A DNA stretch of 64,000 bases from CALBPI01 sp038531945 (GTDB lineage: Bacteria > Pseudomonadota > Gammaproteobacteria > Steroidobacterales > Woeseiaceae). The stretch spans positions 620,001-684,000 of the forward strand of contig JBCBBH010000003.1 in the NCBI GenBank assembly GCA_038531945.1. The letters are read 5' to 3'. This document shows, one piece after another, positions 24,530-31,675 of this stretch. The notes below the pieces were generated by a model. The model made no database searches, was not told the origin of the DNA, and saw only the letters and a list, made by a program, of their open reading frames with translations. Numbering within the stretch: position 1 is the stretch's first letter; every line of letters starts with the position of its first letter. Made by a program: the position numbers and the translations under genes.

Positions 24530-26146
24530 ATGAGTGATCAGACACCCCTCCAATCCGCCCCTGACTCTGGCCAAGACCTGTTGAAACGAACGGGAGTTGT
24601 CGGTTCGATGACGCTGATTTCCCGGTTCCTCGGGCTTGCACGGGACATGGTGTTCACCCGCCTGTTCGGCGCGGATTGGCTCATGGATGCCTTTATCGTC
24701 GCCAATAGAATCCCGAACATGTTGCGCCGATTCTTCGCTGAGGGCGCGCTTTCTCAAGCCTTCATCCCGGTGCTCGGCCAGGTCAAGGAGCGCGACGGCG
24801 ATGACGCTGTGAAGACGCTCGCGGCCAAGGTGACTGGCACACTGGGGACGGTCGTGCTCGCGATCGCTGTGGTGGGTGTGCTGGCCGCTCCCTTGCTGGT
24901 GTTGATTTTTGCGCCAGGATTTGCCCGCGATGACGCAACGTTCTCACTGGCTACCGTCATGTTGCGGTTCACTTTCCCTTACATCCTTTTTATCTCGCTG
25001 ACATCGGTTTGCTCAAGCCTCCTGAATACCTATAACCGTTTCGCTGCGCCAGCCTTCACGCCGGTTCTCTTAAATGTTGTCTTGATTCTTGCCGCAGTGT
25101 TCCTTGCACCGCAGTTCGAGCGGCCCACGTTGGCGTTAGCGATCGGCGTGTTCGTCGGCGGGTTCGTACAACTTCTGTTTCAACTCCCGTTTCTGGCGCG
25201 TATTCGGCTGTTGGTGTGGCCAACCTGGGCATGGCGCGACCCACATGTTCAGAAAATCGTAGCGTTGATGTTGCCCGCGATTCTCGGCTCGTCTGTCGCG
25301 CAAATTAACCTCATCATCAATAACATCTTTGCAACGTTGCTCGGCGAGGGTCGACCGGCATGGTTGTACTTCTCGGATCGACTCATGGAGTTCCCGCTGG
25401 GTGTTTTCGGGATTGCTCTGGCGACGGTGATTCTTCCAAGTTTGACCCGAAGCTTCAGCAACGATGATCCTGTGGTTTTTTCGGCGACACTCGACTGGTC
25501 ACTGCGGTTGGTGTTCCTGATTGCGATACCTGCGACGTTAGGCTTGGGTTTGCTCGCCGGTCCACTCGTCGTCACGATTTTCTATGGCGGGCAATTTACT
25601 CAGTTCGATGTCGAAATGGCGCGCGCCAGTTTGTGGGCGTTTTCTGGAGGGCTGTTGGCTTTCATAAGCATCAAGGTCTTGGCTCCAGGGTTTTTTGCAC
25701 GCCAGGACACACGTACGCCGGTCAAGGCCGCATTGGTTGCTCTTGTTGTGAATCTGGTTGGAAACGGCGTTTTCGTTTCCCTGTTTATGTATCTCGGTTG
25801 GACAGCGACGCACGCAGGGCTAGCGCTATCGACCACGCTGGCGGCGGTAGTCAATGCGGTACTTCTTTGGTTCGGATTGCGTCGCGATGGGGTCGTTTCG
25901 CCGAGGCCAGGTTGGCGTGTATTTCTCCTGAGATTGTCGCTCGCCAATGCGACCCTGGTGGGTCTGCTGCTGCATTTCAGTCCTGGTTTGCAGTGGTGGT
26001 TGGACGCGACAGCGATATCCCGCGTCGGTCAACTGGTGTTGCTGGTTGCAGGTGGTGCTGCAGCTTACTTCGCAGTCCTGGCACTGTCGGGTCTGCGGCC
26101 CCATCATCTCAGGTTACAAGTGGAAGCGGGATCGGCTCACCGATGA
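24530..26146 (+). CDS. murJ: Lipid II flippase MurJ
   Basis: A 538-residue membrane protein with about 14 helices and the MurJ (MviN) pattern: VVGSMTLISRFLGLARDMVFTRLFGADWLMDAF, NRIPNMLRRFFAEGALSQAFIPVL, and LMEFPLGVFGIALATVILP. Conserved arginines of the central cavity lie in RLFGA and NMLRR. It moves lipid II across the inner membrane for peptidoglycan synthesis. It overlaps ribF by 4 bp (ATGA), giving a murJ-ribF-lspA operon divergent from rpsT. Confidence 0.96.
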   Translation: MSDQTPLQSAPDSGQDLLKRTGVVGSMTLISRFLGLARDMVFTRLFGADWLMDAFIVANRIPNMLRRFFAEGALSQAFIPVLGQVKERDGDDAVKTLAAKVTGTLGTVVLAIAVVGVLAAPLLVLIFAPGFARDDATFSLATVMLRFTFPYILFISLTSVCSSLLNTYNRFAAPAFTPVLLNVVLILAAVFLAPQFERPTLALAIGVFVGGFVQLLFQLPFLARIRLLVWPTWAWRDPHVQKIVALMLPAILGSSVAQINLIINNIFATLLGEGRPAWLYFSDRLMEFPLGVFGIALATVILPSLTRSFSNDDPVVFSATLDWSLRLVFLIAIPATLGLGLLAGPLVVTIFYGGQFTQFDVEMARASLWAFSGGLLAFISIKVLAPGFFARQDTRTPVKAALVALVVNLVGNGVFVSLFMYLGWTATHAGLALSTTLAAVVNAVLLWFGLRRDGVVSPRPGWRVFLLRLSLANATLVGLLLHFSPGLQWWLDATAISRVGQLVLLVAGGAAAYFAVLALSGLRPHHLRLQVEAGSAHR

Positions 26147-27090
26147 ATCTGGCAAGAAATGTTTCGAGCGCCAAGGTGCTGCGTGATGGTCGGCGTGTCG
26201 CGTTAACGATCGGTGCATTCGACGGAATTCATCTTGGACACCAGGCGCTGCTCGCGGCGGTTCGGCGTGCCGCGGCAGCACAGAATCTTTTGTCGGTCGT
26301 TATGAGTTTCGAACCGACACCGAAAGAATTTTTTGCACTTCACGATGCGCCGGCCCGACTGACAAACTTCAGAGAACGATTCCATCTGTTGCGACAGGCG
26401 GACATTGATCTGTTCTTTTGTCCTCGCTTTGATCGGGCGATGGCAGGTATCTCGGTCGACAGGTTTATCGAGGAACTGTTGGTTCGAGGATTGGGTGTGA
26501 GTCATCTGATCATCGGTGATGATTTCCGTTTCGGACACCGTGCTGCGGGGACGGTCGATGACCTGCAGCGCGCCAGTCGCGCTGCTGACTTCGCTGTTGA
26601 ACGAATCGACAGTGTGATCGCGGCTGACGATCGGGTCAGTAGCACACGAATACGGCGCTTGCTTGCGGACGGTTCGCTCGCTGACGCCGCGCAGCTGCTG
26701 GGTCGCCCTTTCGCGTTGTCCGGTCGAGTGATCCACGGGCAAAAACTCGGTCGAACTTTGGGGTATCCGACGGCGAACATCGCTTTGCAGCGGAAGAAAT
26801 CGCCGGTGACCGGTATTTTCGCGGTTCGCGTCGAGGGGATCGACCGTTCCACCTACGATGGCGTTGCCAGTATCGGAACACGACCGACAGTTGATGGAGA
26901 AGGGGTCCTGCTAGAGGTGTTCGTGTTTGATTTTTCCGGCGATTTGTATGGTCGGCGTCTCTCGGTCACGTTGGTCGCGAAGTTGCGCGACGAGGTTAGA
27001 TTTGACGGTCTGGATGCCCTCACCGCACAGATGGACCGTGACGCTGAAGATGCCCGCCGCATACTGTCGACTGGTACACTTTCCGCATGA
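26143..27090 (+). CDS. ribF: Bifunctional riboflavin kinase / FAD synthetase
   Basis: A 315-residue bifunctional enzyme. The N-terminal FMN adenylyltransferase domain shows TIGAFDGIHLGHQALL (the nucleotidyltransferase GxHxGH) and ISSTRIR-like VSSTRIRRLL; the C-terminal riboflavin kinase domain shows GQKLGRTLGYPTANIAL and GVASIGTRPTVDGEGVLLEVFVFDF. It converts riboflavin to FMN and FAD. The start is ATG 26143 in the ATGA overlap with murJ; much longer upstream frames cross murJ and are not used. It is directly joined to lspA, without the ileS gene that usually stands between them. Confidence 0.96.
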   Translation: MNLARNVSSAKVLRDGRRVALTIGAFDGIHLGHQALLAAVRRAAAAQNLLSVVMSFEPTPKEFFALHDAPARLTNFRERFHLLRQADIDLFFCPRFDRAMAGISVDRFIEELLVRGLGVSHLIIGDDFRFGHRAAGTVDDLQRASRAADFAVERIDSVIAADDRVSSTRIRRLLADGSLADAAQLLGRPFALSGRVIHGQKLGRTLGYPTANIALQRKKSPVTGIFAVRVEGIDRSTYDGVASIGTRPTVDGEGVLLEVFVFDFSGDLYGRRLSVTLVAKLRDEVRFDGLDALTAQMDRDAEDARRILSTGTLSA

Positions 27091-27626
27091 GCGATGCCCA
27101 TAGTATTGAGTCTGATGACTCTGCCGAGTCGATGGTCAAGGGACGTAGCAAGAGCCACTGGCTTTGGTTGTCCGTGATCATCATCCTGCTCGATCAGATT
27201 TCCAAGTGGATGATCGTGCAACGGTTCGAGCTGTACGAGCGAATCGAGATCAATGCCGTACTGAATGTGACCCGTTTGCATAATTATGGTGCCGCATTCA
27301 GCTTCCTTGGCGATCAGTCCGGGTGGCAACGCTGGCTATTCATCGCACTCGCAATTGTCGTGAGCGTGGTGATTGCTGTTTGGTTGTACCGGTTACCCCG
27401 TGAGGGTCATCATTGGTTGGCCGTGGCGCTTGCGTTAATTGTCGGCGGAGCCATCGGCAATGTGATGGATCGCATTCACTATGGATATGTCGTCGATTTT
27501 ATTCAGGTCCATTGGCAGGACGCTTATTTTCCGACGTTCAACGTCGCCGATATTGCGATCAGCATCGGTGCATTCCTGTTGATTTGCGACAGTCTGTTCG
27601 GCAGCGGGCGCAAGCCGGACGTGTAA
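27087..27626 (+). CDS. lspA: Lipoprotein signal peptidase (signal peptidase II)
   Basis: A 179-residue inner-membrane aspartic peptidase with four helices. Catalytic aspartates are in GNVMDRI and FNVADIAI, and the conserved VTRLHNYGAAFSFL loop is present. It removes signal peptides from prolipoproteins after lipidation. About 20 hydrophilic residues (SDAHSIESDDSAESMVKG) precede the first helix, somewhat longer than usual. The ATG overlaps the ribF stop by 4 bp. It converges with the minor-pilin operon, one base separating the stop codons. Confidence 0.96.
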   Translation: MSDAHSIESDDSAESMVKGRSKSHWLWLSVIIILLDQISKWMIVQRFELYERIEINAVLNVTRLHNYGAAFSFLGDQSGWQRWLFIALAIVVSVVIAVWLYRLPREGHHWLAVALALIVGGAIGNVMDRIHYGYVVDFIQVHWQDAYFPTFNVADIAISIGAFLLICDSLFGSGRKPDV

Positions 27627-27627
27627 T

Positions 27628-28035
27628 CTAGCGTTGCCAGCAATCCGCAGGTCCGGAAGGGCCCGATTGTCGGGTTTGAGATTGATCGACTGAATACCAG
27701 TGGCAGTCTGGATCAGCATCGGTATCCGTTCGACTTGCGCGGATGACAAAACCGGTCGCGTCGGATCGGACGATCTCAAGCGCAAAGCGGCCGTTTTCGG
27801 TTGTGCTGGTTGTGTTGTCGAACCCAAGTTCGGTCATGTCCATCGCGTAGCGACCATTTGATATGAAGAAACTGGATTGCCGTGTTGCCTGATGCAAAAG
27901 TGCAATGCGACCCTCGTTTCTTTCTGTGCGTATTCGGCTGTAGCTATAAGTGGGCAAGGCGAGCACGATCAGCAAACTGGCGATCACCAGAGCGACCAGC
28001 AACTCCATGAGTGTGAATCCGCGACTCGAGCTCAC
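27628..28035 (-). CDS. pilE: Type IV minor pilin PilE-like
   Basis: A 135-residue prepilin. The class III signal SSSRG|FTLMELLVALVIASLLIVLALPTYSYSR has the G-F cleavage site and the Glu at mature position 5 is in MELL. Two late cysteines (DCHWYS and ADCWQR) could form the D-region disulfide. The best start is GTG 28035 in a GTGA overlap with pilX and with GGAG about 8 nt upstream; an ATG at 28053 would add six residues before the leader. It is the last gene of the cluster, assembled by the type IV pilus machinery. Confidence 0.85.
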   Translation of the reverse strand: MSSSRGFTLMELLVALVIASLLIVLALPTYSYSRIRTERNEGRIALLHQATRQSSFFISNGRYAMDMTELGFDNTTSTTENGRFALEIVRSDATGFVIRASRTDTDADPDCHWYSVDQSQTRQSGPSGPADCWQR

Positions 28036-28457
28036 AAGGTCATCTCCCGCCAAGCGACGATTCTCGGTTTACTCGCGTCTGTAGGCAGGCAAATGACGGT
28101 GACTTGTGTGAGCAGAAAAGCGCGTCTGCGTCCGTCAAGCTGGATCTCGGCACAAGTTCCTCCGTCCCAGAATGGGCTGCTCTTGTAGGCACCGATGGTG
28201 TCTCGTTTCCATGTGATTTGTACGCCGTCTCTGTGCACGAGTGTAGGTGCCACCGGCGTGAGATCAGCCAATGTAGCGGCGATGGTGTTTTTGAGGACGT
28301 GGTCTAGTGCCAGACGAGTGCGCCATTCGTCCTGGACCCAGGCCACGTCGAGCGTCGCGACAGCGGCGGTGCGCAGCGCGCTGGCGGTCATGAGGCCGAG
28401 CATGGTCGTCATGATCAGTGCGGTCAGAATCACCATGCCGCGGTTTGCGTGTCTCAC
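28032..28457 (-). CDS. pilX: Type IV pilus assembly protein PilX-like
   Basis: A 141-residue protein. The N-terminus reads (V)RHANRG|MVILTALIMTTMLGLMTASALRTA, a prepilin-like helix without the usual Glu5, as in many PilX proteins. GTG 28457 is the start, overlapping the pilW stop (GTGA); the ATG 123 bases upstream would extend into pilW and is unlikely. PilX is a minor pilin that primes pilus assembly with PilV, PilW and PilE. Assignment rests on the helix and on position between pilW and pilE. Confidence 0.8.
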   Translation of the reverse strand: MRHANRGMVILTALIMTTMLGLMTASALRTAAVATLDVAWVQDEWRTRLALDHVLKNTIAATLADLTPVAPTLVHRDGVQITWKRDTIGAYKSSPFWDGGTCAEIQLDGRRRAFLLTQVTVICLPTDASKPRIVAWREMTL

Positions 28458-29413
28458 AACAGGCCCCCCGAGTTGCGCACCCATGCGGTGTGGTGCGTCA
28501 CAAACCTGAGATACCCATCGATCGGCGGCTGATACGTTTGGTCGCCCAGCCTGAGCGTTTGCTGGGCTTCCTCGGTCCAACCTGCTGTATCGCTGCGCAC
28601 TACCAACCAGACTTGCACGCCGACGACGGTCGCGAGCGGCGCGCCGTCGCCGTCTCGCTGCCTCAGTCGCGGATCTTGCGGCTGGCGCGTGAGGTCCGCG
28701 TAGCCGTCGCCATCCTCGTCGACCAACACCGCGAACCGAACGGTTTCGATCCCATGAGCAATCTCCTCATCGACAACGTAGGGTCTCGACGACAGCGAGC
28801 TCAGTGTGAGTCGTCGAAGCACAGGCTGATCGGGAAACAATGACGATTCGGTGGCCACGTAGTAGCCGTAGACTGCGAGATTGTGCCGCTGGACTGGACC
28901 GACGAAGTGCGGTGGAACGTCGGCACTATCGCTGATGACGCCATGGCCGGGTGCGGCGACGACCTGTAGCCGTGGTGGTAGTGGCGTTGCGTGTGCTGCG
29001 CCCAGACCGCGCAGCACAAGGACGTCCGCATTGGCTGCCGCGTCTATGCCGCACTGCCAGTGCTTCGGCGAATTGGAAACATCGACGGGCACTGCAAGAT
29101 CGAGAACAAAGCGTGGATCGCATCGACTGGGAAGTAGCAAACTCGCGGGGTTGTGATCGCCGGGGAGACTGCGACCCGCGATATGGCGCGCGCTCCCGGC
29201 GACGCTCCAATGTCCGGCCATGCGGATGTCGCTGGCCAGATAGCGCAAGGCGACGTCCGCTTGCTCCTGCATCGCAGAGAGTGTTTGCGCTCTGCGATAC
29301 CCGTCGCTGGTCAGTGCCAGGGCTTGCGCCATGGTGCCGATGATCGCGACGCTAATACCGAGTGCAATCATGATCTCGATCAACGTCAAACCCGTTTGTC
29401 GGTGTTGGTTCAT
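28454..29413 (-). CDS. pilW: Type IV pilus assembly protein PilW-like
   Basis: A 319-residue prepilin: MNQHRQTG|LTLIEIMIALGISVAIIGTMAQAL, with Glu5, followed by the PilW-type stretch ALRYLASDIRMAGHW and a long C-terminal domain (PilW proteins are the largest of the minor pilins). It starts in a 4-bp overlap with pilV. It is part of the minor-pilin tip complex. Confidence 0.88.
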   Translation of the reverse strand: MNQHRQTGLTLIEIMIALGISVAIIGTMAQALALTSDGYRRAQTLSAMQEQADVALRYLASDIRMAGHWSVAGSARHIAGRSLPGDHNPASLLLPSRCDPRFVLDLAVPVDVSNSPKHWQCGIDAAANADVLVLRGLGAAHATPLPPRLQVVAAPGHGVISDSADVPPHFVGPVQRHNLAVYGYYVATESSLFPDQPVLRRLTLSSLSSRPYVVDEEIAHGIETVRFAVLVDEDGDGYADLTRQPQDPRLRQRDGDGAPLATVVGVQVWLVVRSDTAGWTEEAQQTLRLGDQTYQPPIDGYLRFVTHHTAWVRNSGGLL

Positions 29414-29835
29414 GGGACAATCTCCATTCGGTATAGGCCTGGTGTCAGCGGTGCGCCACTGCTCCAGCTCAGTGTGATCCGGAGCCGCCCATCACCGCCG
29501 CGCGTAGTCGACAGGCTCCCGTCGGGTAGCGCGGCGGCAGTCTGCGATTGGTGGTTGGTGAGCGCGCGGACGACCTGGTCTCTCCGGCGACAAGCGCCGA
29601 TATCCCCGGCCGCGCAATCGGCCTCGAGATTCGGCGCCAGCCCGTCGATGACGCGTAGGGTTTCGGACAAGCCGTGGCAGATTGAGACTGCACGCTGCAC
29701 GTATGTGTTGTGTGCATGGTGGAGCAGCGTCCGCGCAAACAGCTGATAGCTTGCGACGAGCATGAACGCGACCAGAATCGCGGCTACCAGGACTTCGATC
29801 AAAGTGAAGCCGCGACGCTTTCTCGGACCCGCCAT
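29410..29835 (-). CDS. pilV: Type IV pilus modification/minor pilin PilV-like
   Basis: A 141-residue prepilin: MAGPRKRRG|FTLIEVLVAAILVAFMLVASYQLFAR with Glu5 and a short globular domain containing four cysteines (ICHGL, DCAAG, ACRRR). The start ATG 29835 overlaps the fimT stop as TGATG and has GGAG 9 nt upstream; a GTG two codons earlier is possible. PilV members link the minor pilins into the priming complex. Confidence 0.85.
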   Translation of the reverse strand: MAGPRKRRGFTLIEVLVAAILVAFMLVASYQLFARTLLHHAHNTYVQRAVSICHGLSETLRVIDGLAPNLEADCAAGDIGACRRRDQVVRALTNHQSQTAAALPDGSLSTTRGGDGRLRITLSWSSGAPLTPGLYRMEIVP

Positions 29836-30365
29836 CAACACTGGCTCCGGTCAGATGTCGCGAAGCGAGCACGGCCCGAGTAGCTCACTACCAATCGCTT
29901 TGCCGGCACTCTGGCGGCGCGATCGCACGCTGTGATCGTGCCGTTGGTACTCCGTCGGGGGTGGGCGGTCAGCTCGAAACGCCGACGGTTTGCGACGAGT
30001 TGGACACCGGATTCGGGTACACCGCGCAACAGGATCGGTTCATCCGGATCGCGAATTGCTGGCCGATCCTCATTGGTATTGTGAAACACCAGCCAGCCGT
30101 CGCTGTAGTCCAGGGTCTGGTCGCAGCGTGCGCCGTCGGACGAAGGACATACGACGACGGGCGCGGGGGAGTGATGTGCACGGCGGCGCGCATGAGCAAT
30201 GTCGTCCGCTATTGCGACTAAAGTTGCGTGGGCGCGTTTGCTCGCTTGCCACTTTCCGAGCGAGGGCACAGAACCGACCAGCAAGAGGGCGGCAATCGAG
30301 ACCACGACGAGCAGCTCTGCAAGCGAGAAGCCTGAGTCGGCGTGGCATGTGTGGAGTTTTCGCAT
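29835..30365 (-). CDS. fimT: FimT/GspH-family pseudopilin
   Basis: A 176-residue prepilin: MRKLHTCHADSG|FSLAELLVVVSIAALLLVGSVPSLGKW, then the GspH/FimT domain with HARRRAHHSPAPVVVCPSSDGARC and DGWLVF. The GW(L/I)VF segment is characteristic of FimT and FimU proteins. The start used is ATG 30365; an upstream ATG at 30392 would add nine residues. It is the first gene of the cluster fimT-pilV-pilW-pilX-pilE, all linked by 1- to 4-bp overlaps. Confidence 0.85.
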   Translation of the reverse strand: MRKLHTCHADSGFSLAELLVVVSIAALLLVGSVPSLGKWQASKRAHATLVAIADDIAHARRRAHHSPAPVVVCPSSDGARCDQTLDYSDGWLVFHNTNEDRPAIRDPDEPILLRGVPESGVQLVANRRRFELTAHPRRSTNGTITACDRAARVPAKRLVVSYSGRARFATSDRSQC

Positions 30366-30455
30366 GCCGACAGTTTGGCTGGCGTGGTGCACCGCTGCGC
30401 CTCGTGATTCCTGCGAAACCGCTCACAAAATCTACTCACGTCAGTTGCAGTGTCG

Positions 30456-30484
30456 TTGCCGCGCCGCGGCAGACTACCTATAAT
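30456..30484 (+). promoter_or_regulatory. Sigma-70 promoter of tRNA-Thr
   Basis: TTGCCG (30456-30461), a 17-nt spacer and a perfect TATAAT (30479-30484). The predicted start is about 8 nt before the mature tRNA 5' end at 30499. Confidence 0.8.
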
Positions 30485-30498
30485 CCACGGCCCACAGC

Positions 30499-30574
<76 letters not shown>

Positions 30575-30595
30575 TCCCAAAACCCATCAGAACGG

Positions 30596-31117
30596 TCACG
30601 GCTTCAGCATCAATTTCACGATGTCGTCGACGGCGCGGTCGTCCAGTTCGCTGCTGTTGACCAGCACGCGGCCGAGATACGCCCAGTACAAAACCTTAGC
30701 CCGCACGGGAATGGTCTCGTTCGGCACACGCTGCTCTTCAAGTAGCTGTTCGATGAACTGAATCCGCCGGCGATCCACTGAATCGACAACCTGCGCCACC
30801 CACGCTACTTCCGAACTCCAGGCTCGAATCGACCGCTCCAAGGTCGGATTCGAGGTCAACGCCTGGGTGGTCAGTGCTTTCAGCGCCTCGGCGTCAGATG
30901 CGACCTGATCGATGACGCGCTCGGTGGTGGTGGTCTTCCAGTGTTCCAGGACTGCCTCCTGGAACGCTCTCAAGTGCTTAAAGTGCCAGTAGAAGCTGCC
31001 ACGCGAGACTTTGAGACCGCGAGCCAGCGGTTCCGCTTTCAGTGCGTTGAAGCCCTTTTCGCTGAGGATTGTCAGTCCGTACTCGATCCAGTCTTGTCTA
31101 CTCAATCGACGAGTCAT
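30596..31117 (-). CDS. TetR-family transcriptional regulator
   Basis: A 173-residue repressor. The N-terminal helix-turn-helix is clear: LSRQDWIEYGLTILSEKGFNALKAEPLARGLKVSRGSFYWHFKHLRAFQEAVLEHW. The C-terminal ligand domain has no recognisable specificity. ATG 31117 is chosen because two longer starts (31132, 31171) would extend through an operator-like palindrome. Two matching palindromes in the divergent gap suggest it controls itself and the membrane-protein gene across the gap. Confidence 0.88.
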   Translation of the reverse strand: MTRRLSRQDWIEYGLTILSEKGFNALKAEPLARGLKVSRGSFYWHFKHLRAFQEAVLEHWKTTTTERVIDQVASDAEALKALTTQALTSNPTLERSIRAWSSEVAWVAQVVDSVDRRRIQFIEQLLEEQRVPNETIPVRAKVLYWAYLGRVLVNSSELDDRAVDDIVKLMLKP

Positions 31118-31124
31118 GACGTAA

Positions 31125-31142
31125 CCATACATCACTGTATTG
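31125..31142. promoter_or_regulatory. Probable TetR operator 1
   Basis: CCATAC-ATCACT-GTATTG: 6-bp arms around a 6-nt centre with one mismatch in symmetry (CCATAC against CAATAC). It shares the arm sequence of operator 2, 48 bp apart, and lies 8 bp upstream of the regulator start codon. Confidence 0.7.
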
Positions 31143-31172
31143 ACGAACTGCACCACGCGCCTTAAGATCAAA

Positions 31173-31190
31173 CCATACGCTACTGTATGG
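31173..31190. promoter_or_regulatory. Probable TetR operator 2
   Basis: CCATAC-GCTACT-GTATGG: a perfect 6+6 palindrome around a 6-nt centre, immediately before the ribosome site (AAAAGG) of the divergent membrane-protein gene. Its position would block that gene's transcription start. Confidence 0.75.
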
Positions 31191-31201
31191 AAAAGGCTGG
31201 C

Positions 31202-31561
31202 ATGACAAATATGTTCTGGTTCGCAGGGGGTCTTTTGGGTCTTTCAGTCGCGTTGGTGCACGCCAGCATTGGCCAACGGCTCATCGTGGCACCGACGGAG
31301 GGGCTGTCGGAAGTGCGGGCGAGGGTGCTCACCGGTGTGTTTCATCTGTCGTCGGTCTATTGGTTCGCGCTGGGCGCGGCAGTCGCGATTGCCGGTGTCA
31401 TGCAGCCAGGCGTCTGGCAGCGACCGGTCGCGTGGGTCACGCTTCTGATCTATGCGACAGGCGCCACTGCCAATTTTTGGGCAACGCGCGGCAGACACTT
31501 TGGTTGGGTAGCGCTCGCCGTGAGTGTTTTGCTGATCGGTTGGGGGCTCGCCGACGTGTAA
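31202..31561 (+). CDS. Small integral membrane protein under TetR control
   Basis: A 119-residue protein with four hydrophobic helices (FWFAGGLLGLSVALVHASIG; YWFALGAAVAIAGVM; PVAWVTLLIYATGATANFWA; FGWVALAVSVLLIGWGLADV). ATG 31202, after AAAAGG, is preferred over the ATG at 31187, which lies inside operator 2. I do not recognise the family. Its regulator-operator context suggests an inducible membrane function, but no transport motif is visible. Confidence 0.7.
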   Translation: MTNMFWFAGGLLGLSVALVHASIGQRLIVAPTEGLSEVRARVLTGVFHLSSVYWFALGAAVAIAGVMQPGVWQRPVAWVTLLIYATGATANFWATRGRHFGWVALAVSVLLIGWGLADV

Positions 31562-31675
31562 TCCAGACCGCCGGTTCGTGAACTTCCATTCAAGGCCAGG
31601 GTCCCATTTCGTGTTTGACACACCCAAGCTGGGGTTGGTGCAGCACGGCGCCTGAATTCTGGCACTATACGCCGC

